Source: Paenibacillus lacisoli
Lineage (GTDB): Bacteria > Bacillota > Bacilli > Paenibacillales > Paenibacillaceae
Assembly: GCF_030580655.1 (NCBI RefSeq)
Contig: NZ_JAUQTB010000002.1
Coordinates: 186,001-250,000 of the forward strand
Reading direction: 5' to 3'
Length of the DNA stretch: 64,000 nucleotides
Below, one piece after another: positions 18,599 through 26,709 of the stretch (position 1 is the first letter of the stretch; every line of letters starts with the position of its first letter). A model generated the notes under the pieces. It made no database searches. It saw only the letters and a program-made list of their open reading frames with translations, and was not told the DNA's origin. The position numbers were made by a program, and so were the translations under genes.

Positions 18599-19591
18599 TT
18601 GAGCATGTATCCTACACCAAGAGGGCGTTTTGCACCAACCCCTTCAGGTTCAATGCACATTGGAAATGCCCGGACAGCGCTGCTGTCCTGGCTTCAGATC
18701 CGCTCCCAGGGAGGAGCCTTTGTTCTCCGGATGGAGGATATAGATATGACCCGGTCCAGATCCCATCTGGCTGAAGGCATTCTGGCTGACCTGCACTGGC
18801 TGGGGCTGGACTGGGACGAGGGACCTGACGTGGGCGGACATTTTGCTCCGTACACCCAGAGCGAACGGCTGGAGTATTACGAGACGGCACTTCAAGAGCT
18901 TCAGCATCAAGGACTGCTCTATCCCTGCTTCTGCAGCAGGGCCGATATCCTGCAGGCAGCCAGCGCCCCTCACGGCCTGTCTGCCGAAGGACCAGCTTAT
19001 CCCGGAACCTGCCGGTGCTTAAGTGCCGATGAAATCCAGGCGAAGAGCCGGCACAAAACCCCTTCCCTCCGTCTGCGTGTACCTGCTCGAATGATGACCT
19101 TCGAAGACGGAATCGCGGGCAGTCAATCCGCCAATATCATTCAAGGCGGTGATTTTATCGTCAAGCGCGCAGACGGCATGTTCTCTTATCAGCTTGCTGT
19201 CATCGTGGATGACGCAGCCATGGGCATTACCGAGGTGCTGCGCGGCTGGGATTTATTAGACTCCACACCGCGTCAGCTGCTGCTCTATGACCTGCTCGGC
19301 TGGAAGGCGCCTCACTTTACACATGTTCCGCTCGTCTGCGGGCCGGACGGCAGACGTCTAGCCAAAAGGCACGGCGGCACAGGCCTGTCCCAGCTTCGGC
19401 TGAAAAAGGCGTCGCCGGAAGCAGTCATCGGCTGGCTTGCCTATCTCAGCGGCCTTCAGGATCGTCCGGAAGCGATGAAGGCGGCCGACTTGGTCCCTTC
19501 TTTTCGGCTATCTGCCATTCCAACACAGCCTGTTATTCTGGACGAAGCTGCATTGTCGCGGATGCAAAAGGATATCCTCTGCGGTGTCTAG
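18599..19591 (+). CDS. gluQ: Glutamyl-Q tRNA(Asp) synthetase
   Basis: Truncated GluRS-like enzyme that activates Glu and attaches it to queuosine at position 34 of tRNA-Asp. 330 residues, with no anticodon-binding domain. The class I HIGH element is HIGN in [10 protein letters not shown], the KMSKS-like loop is RLAKRHGG, and the zinc-site residues are CFC near 108 with Y..PGTC near 130, as in the YadB family. A TTG at 18599 has GAAGGG at good spacing, whereas the ATG two codons later is farther away, so TTG is the likelier start. Its stop codon overlaps that of the convergent DUF1992 gene. Confidence 0.9.
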   Translation: MSMYPTPRGRFAPTPSGSMHIGNARTALLSWLQIRSQGGAFVLRMEDIDMTRSRSHLAEGILADLHWLGLDWDEGPDVGGHFAPYTQSERLEYYETALQELQHQGLLYPCFCSRADILQAASAPHGLSAEGPAYPGTCRCLSADEIQAKSRHKTPSLRLRVPARMMTFEDGIAGSQSANIIQGGDFIVKRADGMFSYQLAVIVDDAAMGITEVLRGWDLLDSTPRQLLLYDLLGWKAPHFTHVPLVCGPDGRRLAKRHGGTGLSQLRLKKASPEAVIGWLAYLSGLQDRPEAMKAADLVPSFRLSAIPTQPVILDEAALSRMQKDILCGV

Positions 19592-19977
19592 TTCTCTGTG
19601 CCCGACTCCAGACGGCTGCGGACCGCATTCCCATACTGCCGGAATGTCTGCAGACTGCCGATGCCCCGATCCTCCAGCAGCATTCGCAGCCGCAATGACT
19701 TTTCAGTCAGCCTGCGGCTGATCTTCTCCTTCTCGCCCGCATCCCTGCAAGCATCCAACAGATCCTGCAATTGCACACACTCCTTCTGGAGAGCCAGCTC
19801 TTCGGGAAGGATGCCTGCATTTTTCATTAATTTATAGGACATTCTCAGGTCTTCAGGCACATGCGACAAATCTTCAAGCTGCAGCGGCTTGCCGGCGCCA
19901 GGCAGATTATCCAGTTCTCCTCGCGCCACGGCTTCCGCCAGTTTTTGCTCTACTATTCTGGAGAACATTCCTCCCAT
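19588..19977 (-). CDS. DUF1992 (DnaJ-homologue C28 conserved domain) protein
   Basis: A 129-residue helical protein with the DUF1992 signature: [16 protein letters not shown], followed by [19 protein letters not shown]. Homologues (YhdN-like, and the conserved region of human DNAJC28) have no established function. ATG at 19977 has GAGGAG eight bases upstream. The gene converges on gluQ: a single CTAG tetranucleotide supplies the TAG stop on both strands, and no terminator lies between them. Confidence 0.85.
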   Translation of the reverse strand: MGGMFSRIVEQKLAEAVARGELDNLPGAGKPLQLEDLSHVPEDLRMSYKLMKNAGILPEELALQKECVQLQDLLDACRDAGEKEKISRRLTEKSLRLRMLLEDRGIGSLQTFRQYGNAVRSRLESGTEN

Positions 19978-20073
19978 ACAAGACACTCCTCTTCCTGTCA
20001 AATGTGCTAACGCCGATCAGCCAAGCTTTTTCTCTATTGTAATGGGTTCAGACCGTAAAAAACAGCCGCAATT

Positions 20074-20114
20074 CAAAAAGGGCATTTCCCGGCACAAGCC
20101 GGGAAAATACCCAT
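20074..20114 (-). terminator. Terminator after SDR gene
   Basis: TTTCCCGGC-TTGT-GCCGGGAAA stem within GGGTA...TGCCC, followed by TTTTT on the minus strand. Confidence 0.85.
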
Positions 20115-20141
20115 CAGAATCAGAATCATAGACATATTAAA

Positions 20142-20948
20142 TTAGCTGAGCAATGATTCGGCCCCGTCGATAACAATTTGTGCGCCTGTAATGTGACGCG
20201 ATTCATCCGACGCCAGGAAAGCGACTAGATCAGCGACATGCTCCGGTTGACCGGGACCATTCGCAAGCGGCTGACTGCCTTCCGGAAATTTGATCGGGAT
20301 AATGATTTCCTTTAAACCGTCCGTCTTCTCTGTGCTCTCATCAATATTGGTTGAAATCGCACCGGGGCAGATCACATTTACACGGATTTTGAATTTGGCA
20401 AGCTCGAGGGAAGCCATCTTCGCAAAGGCAACCTGTCCTGCCTTGGTTGTGCTGTAAGCCGACATGCCAAAGCTGGTAAAACGGCGGTTCCCGTTAATGG
20501 AGCTGGTAATAATGACACTGCCTCCACCCTGCTTCTTTAGATGGGGAACGGCATATTTAACGGTCAGGAACGTACCGTCCAGATTGGTTGCCAACGTACG
20601 GCGCCATTCTTCAATTTTGAGATCCTCAATCGGTGCAACGACACCGTTAATGCCTGCATTGGCGAAAACGATATCGATACCGCCGAACAGCTCCGCGGTT
20701 TCCAGCACCGCTTTCTCCATCCGTGCCGGATCAGACACATCGACGTCAAACGCCCGTGCCGCGCCAGAACGGATCGCATTAACCTCCTGCTCCGTTTCAC
20801 TCGTACGGTCATTCAGCAGATCGAACAGTGCTACATTGGCGCCTTCCTGCGCCAGACGAAGCGCCGCCGCTTTGCCAATCCCCGACCCTGCTCCGGTAAT
20901 AATGGCTGTTTGTCCTGCAAAACGCTGCGGATTGAAAGATTCGCCCAT
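20142..20948 (-). CDS. Short-chain dehydrogenase/reductase
   Basis: Classical SDR of 268 residues: cofactor loop TGAGSGIG near residue 18, NAG motif (FANAGING), catalytic Ser in IITSSINGN and the YSTTK active-site Tyr-Lys pair, followed by NVICPGAISTN. NAD(P)-dependent oxidation or reduction of an unidentified alcohol/ketone. SD AAAGGAG precedes ATG. An HxlR-type regulator gene lies 203 bases upstream on the same strand and is its most likely regulator; an AAGTAAGTACC/GTACTTACTT element sits near 20993-21003 in the gap. Confidence 0.88.
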   Translation of the reverse strand: MGESFNPQRFAGQTAIITGAGSGIGKAAALRLAQEGANVALFDLLNDRTSETEQEVNAIRSGAARAFDVDVSDPARMEKAVLETAELFGGIDIVFANAGINGVVAPIEDLKIEEWRRTLATNLDGTFLTVKYAVPHLKKQGGGSVIITSSINGNRRFTSFGMSAYSTTKAGQVAFAKMASLELAKFKIRVNVICPGAISTNIDESTEKTDGLKEIIIPIKFPEGSQPLANGPGQPEHVADLVAFLASDESRHITGAQIVIDGAESLLS

Positions 20949-21151
20949 ATATGTACAACTCCTTTAGAATAGGTTCTTGTCTGCCAAGCTATAAAGTAAG
21001 TACCATTACAAGATTACCCAAAAAGAAGTGTTTTTAAATCATCTATTTGCTTTTAGCGGATCTATCCCTCATTTACAGCCCCTTACACCCTCATCGTATT
21101 AAATGCTCCGGTTTTTACCGTTTTAGGCGGCCATACACCGGAAATTTGTGA

Positions 21152-21523
21152 TTATTCTGCCTCTGCGGCGCAGGGTTTGTTTCCGATATTACCCTTCTCG
21201 AATTGGATACCCCACTCATGCATCTGCATAATGATTGGTTCCAGTGTGTTGCCGAATGGGGTCAGGGAATACTCCACTTTAGGAGGAACTACAGGGTATA
21301 CTTCACGGTGAACCACTCCATCCTCTTCCAGTTCACGCAGCTGCAAGGTCAGCATCCGCTGAGTCAGCGCGGGCATCAAGCGCCGAAATTCGTTAAAACG
21401 CTTTGTTCCCGAGGACAGATGGTACAGAATGATCCCCTTCCATTTGCCGCCAATTACATCCAGCGTAACTTCTACCGGACAGCCTGCAGGACTGCCTCCA
21501 TAACCGCTTTTTCGATTTCTCAT
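21152..21523 (-). CDS. HxlR family transcriptional regulator
   Basis: Winged-helix regulator of 123 residues with the HxlR hallmark [16 protein letters not shown] near the N-terminus and [16 protein letters not shown] as recognition helix. Members such as YodB and HypR sense electrophiles or disulfide stress through the conserved N-terminal Cys, which is present here. ATG at 21523 has AAAGGAG at ideal spacing; the upstream in-frame codons lack an SD. It likely controls the downstream SDR gene and itself. Confidence 0.87.
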   Translation of the reverse strand: MRNRKSGYGGSPAGCPVEVTLDVIGGKWKGIILYHLSSGTKRFNEFRRLMPALTQRMLTLQLRELEEDGVVHREVYPVVPPKVEYSLTPFGNTLEPIIMQMHEWGIQFEKGNIGNKPCAAEAE

Positions 21524-21652
21524 CCTGCTCACTCCTTTACGGTATATATTATGCATGTTCATGCTTTTTCGTCTTCATATGAACTCTGTTATTATATCGA
21601 GACCGTTCCGCTTCTGCCAATCCATTTATAATATACAGCCTGCCAGTAATAT

Positions 21653-21698
21653 AAAAAGACAGCCGGTTTCTCTTCAAGAAGAAAGAAGTCGGCTGTCC
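21653..21698 (-). terminator. Terminator closing the type VII secretion/kinase cluster
   Basis: GACAGCCG pairs with CGGCTGTC around an AT-rich internal region, followed by TTTTT on the minus strand, 20 bases past the PP2C stop. Confidence 0.8.
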
Positions 21699-21717
21699 GG
21701 ACGATCCAAGTCCTATT

Positions 21718-22533
21718 TTACCATTTCAGTTCTATGAAGGCCGCATCATCTTCCAGTCCACCGACGTGTTCCGCCTGCAGCAGCAGCTGCAGCTCATCAT
21801 CCGGAACCTCTTCCTGAACCGCATCCAGATCACTCAGACCATCACTGTATAGCTGGAGTCTCATGGGCTGACCAGGTGGCAGCGACGTTTCATAGATATG
21901 CGGACCTTTGCCAATAATGCCTTTCTGTGTGGACCAGCGGTCCGATACCCCTGAAACTTCAGGGGATTGAATGGAACATTCACGGGATTGGCTCCACAGA
22001 CGCACCCGGGAGTCTCCCTGCCAAGCCAGCCACATCCGGCCGCGGCGTTTGCGTGAGGGCAGCTTAAGCTGACCGCATACATACATTGTCTGGCTGCCAA
22101 GCTTCTTCTTGTCTTCCAGAACATGACGCAAAAGAGCAGGAACATGCTCTAATGCAGTCTCGCGCTCCAGCTGTTCCGTTGCCGTTCCGGTCCACAACTC
22201 AAGCTTCCGCTGCAGCCGGGGCAGTGAAGGAGCTGTCTCTGCTGCGAGCCAGTCCAGCAGAGAGGTACCCAGATATCTGGCTGCAAAATCCCCCTGGAAG
22301 CTCTGACCAACCCCATCGCAAAGGACAAAGGAACACAGGTCTCTTTGCATCCAAATCCCAAGAAAATCCTGCCCCGGTTCTTCGGCATCAGCGGTCTCAG
22401 ACGCCCTTCCGTAGGCGAAGCGGCATGTGAGTGCTCCCCCTAACCGGGTAACAGGCTGATCGGCAGTTTGTTCGCAGATATACCGCATCACACGGTCCGG
22501 AATATGCTGTTCCGTCTTGATCACATCCTTCAT
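21718..22533 (-). CDS. PP2C-type protein phosphatase of the T7SS-linked cluster
   Basis: Predicted metal-dependent Ser/Thr phosphatase of 271 residues. The PP2C metal-ligand motifs are all recognisable although divergent: GQDF near the N-terminus, CDGVGQSFQGDFAA, AWQGDSRVRLW, YSDGL and EDDAAF. Retention of these Asp residues suggests an active enzyme. Start ATG at 22533 overlaps the vWA stop codon as TGATG, so the two are translationally coupled; the frame upstream of it is only a shadow. Last gene of the cluster, followed by a terminator. The expected role is to reverse phosphorylation by the kinase encoded two genes upstream. Confidence 0.72.
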   Translation of the reverse strand: MKDVIKTEQHIPDRVMRYICEQTADQPVTRLGGALTCRFAYGRASETADAEEPGQDFLGIWMQRDLCSFVLCDGVGQSFQGDFAARYLGTSLLDWLAAETAPSLPRLQRKLELWTGTATEQLERETALEHVPALLRHVLEDKKKLGSQTMYVCGQLKLPSRKRRGRMWLAWQGDSRVRLWSQSRECSIQSPEVSGVSDRWSTQKGIIGKGPHIYETSLPPGQPMRLQLYSDGLSDLDAVQEEVPDDELQLLLQAEHVGGLEDDAAFIELKW

Positions 22534-23285
22534 CAGCGCACCGGTGTAGCTGCAGACATTTGGAAGCCGATGGACACCAGTTCTGCACACGTGCCCGGCA
22601 GCATCATCAGCGCGTTGGAGGCCAGCTGATAGTCCGATTCCACGAGCATTTCGCGGTAAGTATCCGGCAGCGGAGAAGACATCCTTCTCAGCTTCTCCGC
22701 ATGCTCATCCAGCAGCACCGTATCCGGTGTAATTCCTTTCCATCGCCGCGGCTCGGGAATAGGAGAACCCAGCAGATGATCGGATATAAAAATGTTCTCA
22801 ACCAGCACGTTACCATCCGGAACACTCATATTCATGATCCTTTTGGCAATGGGTTCTGGGTCATCACCGGTCGATACTCCGTCTGTCATATGACAAACTA
22901 AGGGAGCAGGGCAATCCTGCATATGGGGAAGCTCTGCTTCGAGAATTCGTTCTGCCTGCAGAAAAGCTTTAGCTGAATCGGAGAAGCGCATCGGTGTCAG
23001 GTCAGGCAGTGAACCAACTGCTGCGATTTCGTCTATGCCCTTGATCCCGTTCAGCAGATCAAAGACATCGTCACTGTAGGCCAGAATGGCGATACGGTAG
23101 CGCGGGGTGAGCCGGCTCCCCTTGGTTGAACGATAGACCATCTGGCGTATAGCCAGCGACAGAGCTTCATACACCACATCCATACGCCGGGTGTTCTCCA
23201 TCAGCATATTCATGGAGGCGCTGATATCGATCAGATAAATGATTAACGCCGGTGTTCGCTGCGACGCTTGAATGGTGTAATTCAA
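22533..23285 (-). CDS. von Willebrand factor A domain protein of the T7SS-linked cluster
   Basis: A 250-residue single vWA domain, cytoplasmic with no signal or TM. The metal-ion-dependent adhesion site is complete: DISAS at 20-24, Thr97 in LTPM, and Asp135 in TDG. It resembles tellurite-resistance/TerY-type vWA proteins, which occur beside kinases and PP2C phosphatases. Start is TTG at 23285 with AGAGGTG upstream. It is coupled to the PP2C gene (TGATG) and follows the kinase gene by 34 bases. It probably works as a metal-dependent adaptor between kinase and phosphatase or the secretion machine. Confidence 0.82.
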   Translation of the reverse strand: MNYTIQASQRTPALIIYLIDISASMNMLMENTRRMDVVYEALSLAIRQMVYRSTKGSRLTPRYRIAILAYSDDVFDLLNGIKGIDEIAAVGSLPDLTPMRFSDSAKAFLQAERILEAELPHMQDCPAPLVCHMTDGVSTGDDPEPIAKRIMNMSVPDGNVLVENIFISDHLLGSPIPEPRRWKGITPDTVLLDEHAEKLRRMSSPLPDTYREMLVESDYQLASNALMMLPGTCAELVSIGFQMSAATPVR

Positions 23286-23319
23286 TGGGTGTCACCTCTT
23301 TGCAGTATGCTGCAGTCTA

Positions 23320-25431
23320 TTAGATGTTAGGAAGGCTGTAGCTGCTGTTTGATATAAATTTATTAATTGCATTTGCACGTTTGCGAAGATTTCCCACCGT
23401 GCTGTAATAGGCGGCATCCTTCGCATACAAGCCTGTAAATACACTTGCATACTCCCGCGCGCGGCTGATATTACCGCTCTTCTGAGCGTTATAAGCCCGG
23501 TTATAATAGCTGATCAGCTCGACGACCCCTTGCGCTCTCTTCTTCTTAAGCACCTGGGCCGCCGCGGCTTCACGGGCCTGGCGCTCCTTCGCGGCCGCCG
23601 CACGGGCTGCCGCCTCCTTGCGTGCCTGCTCAGCGGCCGCACGCTGCCTGGCCTCTTCGCGCTCACGCGCAAGCTGGGCCTGGCGTTCTGCTTCCTGTTG
23701 GGCCTTCAATCGGTCGGCCTCTCTCTGCTTCGCGGCCGCCTGCTTGATCTTGGCCTGGGCTGCCAGATAAGCTTCATATTTCTCCTGTGCAGCGTACTTC
23801 TCCTGCAGTTTCTTGCGCTCCGCTTCCTTCTTCTGCTGTGCAGCCGCTTGCTGCTGCTTCAGAAGGGCTGCTTGTTTCAGTTTTTGCTCAGCCTGCTGCT
23901 TCTTGAGCTGTTCGTCCTTTGCCTTTTTCTCCGCAGCTTCCTTCGCTGCGGCGGCGTCCTTGGCTGCCGTCTGCCTGGCTTCCTCTGCTGCCTTTGCAGC
24001 CGCAGCCTCCTGCTCTTGGGCTGCCAGCTTGGCTGCCGCTTCCTTCTTTGCCTCCAATTGCTCTGCCCGCAGATTAACTGCAGGAATGGCCCCTGCTGCA
24101 AGGATGAGGGCAGCAGCAGTGGAGATCAGCAGCTTCTTGGAACGGTACCAGGGCTGTGGTCCTGCAGGTTCCTTCTTTGGAGCCAGCTTCTCCTCAAGAC
24201 CGGCAATTGCCGTTTCCACTTCCACTTGGAGAGCAGAGCCCTCCTCCACAAAATGATGAAGGGAGCGGTAGACTTCAAGTGCAGCCGCCCATTTCTCCTG
24301 CCGCTCCAGCTCCCTGGCCTGCCGGAAGAGCTGATCCTTCACATCGCCGCCTTCGGGTACCGAGGCTAGCGCCGCGGCTGCTTCAGCCTGCGTCAGGCCG
24401 CTCAAAGCAGCAGACTGGGCTGGACCTTCGGCCATGGCTGCTGAAGGCTCTGCTTCCTGCTCCTCAGGATCGCCTGTCTCCAGCCTAACTAGATGCTCTT
24501 CTGTAATGGAATTCAGGGCAACAAGCCATTCGCCGAACGTCGGACAGCCGCTCAAGTCCTGACTTTCCCACGTCCGAACGAACAGTTCCAGAAGTCTTGA
24601 ACCCCAGTTGGATTCAAGCGACTGGCGTAGAGCCCGGTATCTCTCACTTGGCGTCTGCATTTCATGAGGGTCAAAATAACTGTCTCCCCAGCCTCTGCGC
24701 ACGATATCCTCATCACACCAGCCAAGCATCTCACTAATAATTACAGCACCGGCAAAACGGTCCGCATATGAGCTCCATAGACCGCTTTGCACCGTACGGT
24801 GTGCTGCATATCCTGGAGAGCCGGCGAGCAGAACATCCGGGCGGTCCATGCTTTTGCCATACATCTGTTCCACATCTACCCATTCGACGGCAGAGCCCCC
24901 TGTCGGCGGATCAACTTCAGAAAAAAACGGAAGCATCACATTGGGAGCCGACAGATCACAGTGAGCCAGTCCCCGCTGCTCCATGGCTGAACCCGTTGCG
25001 GCCATGGAGCGGGCGAGCTCCAGGCTCTGCCGGGGGGTTAGTGCTTCCTCCCCGGTCAGACAGTCGAACCATGTCTTCCCATGCACCCAAGGCATCAGAA
25101 CCGCGTACAGCAAATCCGGATGTTCGGCGATCAGGTTTCCGTTTCTTTCTGGAGTGAGCACGTCCCGTTCACAGACCTGCAACCCGGGGATGCTGCTGTA
25201 TGAACGCATATGCTCCGACTGATAGACCATGGCCGGGATACGATATTTAGGGAAAAAGACCTTAAGTGCCTTGGCCCCCTTCAACCCTTCGTCTACTGGA
25301 ATAAGCTGATATACTATCCCCTGTCTTCCAGCCTGGGCATATGCCAAGCCGGGTGCTGCAGGATGTTGTCCGATCCGGTATACCCGTTCATTGATGACAA
25401 TCTCATCACTCGGACTAGGCTGAAATGACAT
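23320..25431 (-). CDS. Transmembrane Ser/Thr-kinase-like protein with coiled-coil exterior (EssB-like layout)
   Basis: 703 residues. The kinase-like domain occupies about 10-305: candidate ATP-binding Lys57 in KALKVFF, catalytic loop HCDLSAPN (Asp159, Asn164), and a DVE in place of DFG (Asp186), followed by AGSPGYAA as activation segment. A helical repeat region (about 355-415) precedes one TM helix (about 433-453). Outside lies a ~185-residue Ala/Lys/Glu/Gln coiled coil and a short C-terminal helical domain (YNRAYNAQKSGNISRAREYA). EssB/YukC of type VIIb secretion systems also has a cytoplasmic (pseudo)kinase fold, one TM and a helical exterior, so this may be its counterpart; catalytic residues here look intact. 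SD AAAGAGGG. It follows esxA with a terminator between. Confidence 0.72.
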   Translation of the reverse strand: MSFQPSPSDEIVINERVYRIGQHPAAPGLAYAQAGRQGIVYQLIPVDEGLKGAKALKVFFPKYRIPAMVYQSEHMRSYSSIPGLQVCERDVLTPERNGNLIAEHPDLLYAVLMPWVHGKTWFDCLTGEEALTPRQSLELARSMAATGSAMEQRGLAHCDLSAPNVMLPFFSEVDPPTGGSAVEWVDVEQMYGKSMDRPDVLLAGSPGYAAHRTVQSGLWSSYADRFAGAVIISEMLGWCDEDIVRRGWGDSYFDPHEMQTPSERYRALRQSLESNWGSRLLELFVRTWESQDLSGCPTFGEWLVALNSITEEHLVRLETGDPEEQEAEPSAAMAEGPAQSAALSGLTQAEAAAALASVPEGGDVKDQLFRQARELERQEKWAAALEVYRSLHHFVEEGSALQVEVETAIAGLEEKLAPKKEPAGPQPWYRSKKLLISTAAALILAAGAIPAVNLRAEQLEAKKEAAAKLAAQEQEAAAAKAAEEARQTAAKDAAAAKEAAEKKAKDEQLKKQQAEQKLKQAALLKQQQAAAQQKKEAERKKLQEKYAAQEKYEAYLAAQAKIKQAAAKQREADRLKAQQEAERQAQLAREREEARQRAAAEQARKEAAARAAAAKERQAREAAAAQVLKKKRAQGVVELISYYNRAYNAQKSGNISRAREYASVFTGLYAKDAAYYSTVGNLRKRANAINKFISNSSYSLPNI

Positions 25432-25509
25432 CCAGATCCCTCTTTTCCACCTGTAATAACCATCAAGTATCTATATTCTACCACGAAGCTGTCCCGCAGA
25501 AATAAATAA

Positions 25510-25536
25510 AACCGGGAGTGATTGCACTCCCGGTTC
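25510..25536 (-). terminator. Terminator after esxA, inside the T7SS cluster
   Basis: AACCGGGAGTG-ATTG-CACTCCCGGTT, perfect 11-bp stem, followed by TTTATTTATTT on the minus strand. It lies between esxA and the kinase gene and should make esxA mRNA more abundant than the downstream message. Confidence 0.82.
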
Positions 25537-25614
25537 CCTAATGCCGCCTGGGCATTACTTGCGGAATTGGTATATAGAATAAATCCGAGATTCATTCTAT
25601 GTATGAAAGATATC

Positions 25615-25890
25615 TTACCGGGCTTGGTCAACCGTACGGAATTTGTTAGCAATGGCTGTCAATTCCTGGCTGATGCTGTTCAACGTTGTTACAAATTGCT
25701 GCATTTGCTTGCTAGCTTCCTGAAACTCCTGGAAAAAGCGCTGCTTCGTCATACCTTCCCATTGACCTTCCATACCTTGAATGGAGCTAGTCAGTTGGGA
25801 AACAATTTGCTGGCTTTGCTCACCACTGGATTTAAATTGGTTAGCTACCTGATCTACCTGTTCTGGGGTAATTAAAATGCGTCCTGCCAT
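25615..25890 (-). CDS. esxA: WXG100 family secreted protein EsxA
   Basis: A 91-residue all-alpha protein with no Cys. It has the WXG turn (QWEGMTKQRF) between two amphipathic helices, as in ESAT-6/EsxA/YukE. The C-terminal FRTVD resembles the YxxxD/E export signal with Phe for Tyr. It is the likely substrate of the EssC ATPase encoded upstream. SD GAGGAGG. A 269-base leader region with its own promoter candidate and a following terminator suggest separate, high expression. Confidence 0.92.
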   Translation of the reverse strand: MAGRILITPEQVDQVANQFKSSGEQSQQIVSQLTSSIQGMEGQWEGMTKQRFFQEFQEASKQMQQFVTTLNSISQELTAIANKFRTVDQAR

Positions 25891-26016
25891 AAAAAGAAGC
25901 CTCCTCTAGACAATTGTTGTAAGTTTTAGCTCTGCGTTTAACATGCAGTGAATTGATTTCTGCCACTTGCAGAATCACTGAAAATCATTCAATTCACATT
26001 TCATGGTACAGTCCAA

Positions 26017-26046
26017 ATTGTACAATAGGATTTTCCTTCCCAACAA
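26017..26046 (-). promoter_or_regulatory. Candidate promoter for esxA
   Basis: In the 269-base gap 25891-26161: TTGTTG (26046-26041), 18 bases, TACAAT (26022-26017) on the minus strand. The leader downstream can fold using GAATTGA and TCAATTC near 25950-25993. No other feature seen in the gap. Confidence 0.45.
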
Positions 26047-26161
26047 ATGGCAAAGGTCCTGATTTTAAATTCACCCTAAAAACCTACAAAACAAGACGTT
26101 CACGTGCACATTCACCGTCGACTTTTGTCAAATTTTCAAAAATATAAGCCTATCTGACTGT

Positions 26162-26692
26162 TTATGCTGCTCCGGACGGATCTTTGAAAACCCAGGGCTG
26201 CGGCGTCTGCAGAGTCGCATGCTGCAAAATTTCCCGCTGGTCGCCCCAAACCGGATGGGATTCGCCATCCTTATGAATTGCAATCACATTCATGACCGAA
26301 CTTGGGTCGCTCACGGTACCGCCTCCCATCATCCCACTGTTCTGAAAGATAGAAAGTGTCCGTTCAGTAACCATCCCCAGCATGCTGGCAGGACGCGCCA
26401 TGCCAGCAGCTGTGGCTGTCATGAAAGAATGATAATCCTGATCGGCCTGTTGGAACTGGTCGGCCTTATGATGAATATGAATGCCCAGGGAGCGAAGCTG
26501 GGAATGAATGTACTCCGACAGCCGTTTGCATTGCTGCCATTCATTCCAGATTACTTCACGAACATTGACGTCCCATTCCAATGACTGGAGGGCTCTTTCC
26601 AGTCCAGCTGTCACCTGCTGAATTTGCTCCGCCGCATGCTGCAGCTGACTGCCCAGCGTCCGAAGCACATCCGGTTCAATACGAATGCGCAT
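26162..26692 (-). CDS. WXG100-like protein with C-terminal extension
   Basis: A 176-residue protein. The first ~95 residues form two helices resembling a WXG100 protein (LRTLGSQLQHAAEQIQQVTAGLERALQ, shown in part as LGSQLQHAAEQIQQV), with LEWDV at the turn where WXG is expected. The remaining ~80 residues (MLGMVTERTLSIFQNSG onward) are unlike EsxA and contain a Gly-rich stretch. It could be an Esx partner, a substrate, or an adaptor. ATG at 26692 has AAAGG eight bases upstream. It is 18 bases after the 272-residue gene and precedes esxA. No recognised function beyond the helical hairpin. Confidence 0.6.
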   Translation of the reverse strand: MRIRIEPDVLRTLGSQLQHAAEQIQQVTAGLERALQSLEWDVNVREVIWNEWQQCKRLSEYIHSQLRSLGIHIHHKADQFQQADQDYHSFMTATAAGMARPASMLGMVTERTLSIFQNSGMMGGGTVSDPSSVMNVIAIHKDGESHPVWGDQREILQHATLQTPQPWVFKDPSGAA

Positions 26693-26709
26693 GTACATCA
26701 CCTTTCTTC

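Noticed and set aside
23530..24369. 279-codon Leu/Cys-rich frame that could be taken for a membrane protein
   Set aside because: It is the complement of the Ala/Lys/Glu coiled-coil coding region of the kinase-like gene, which automatically gives hydrophobic codons.
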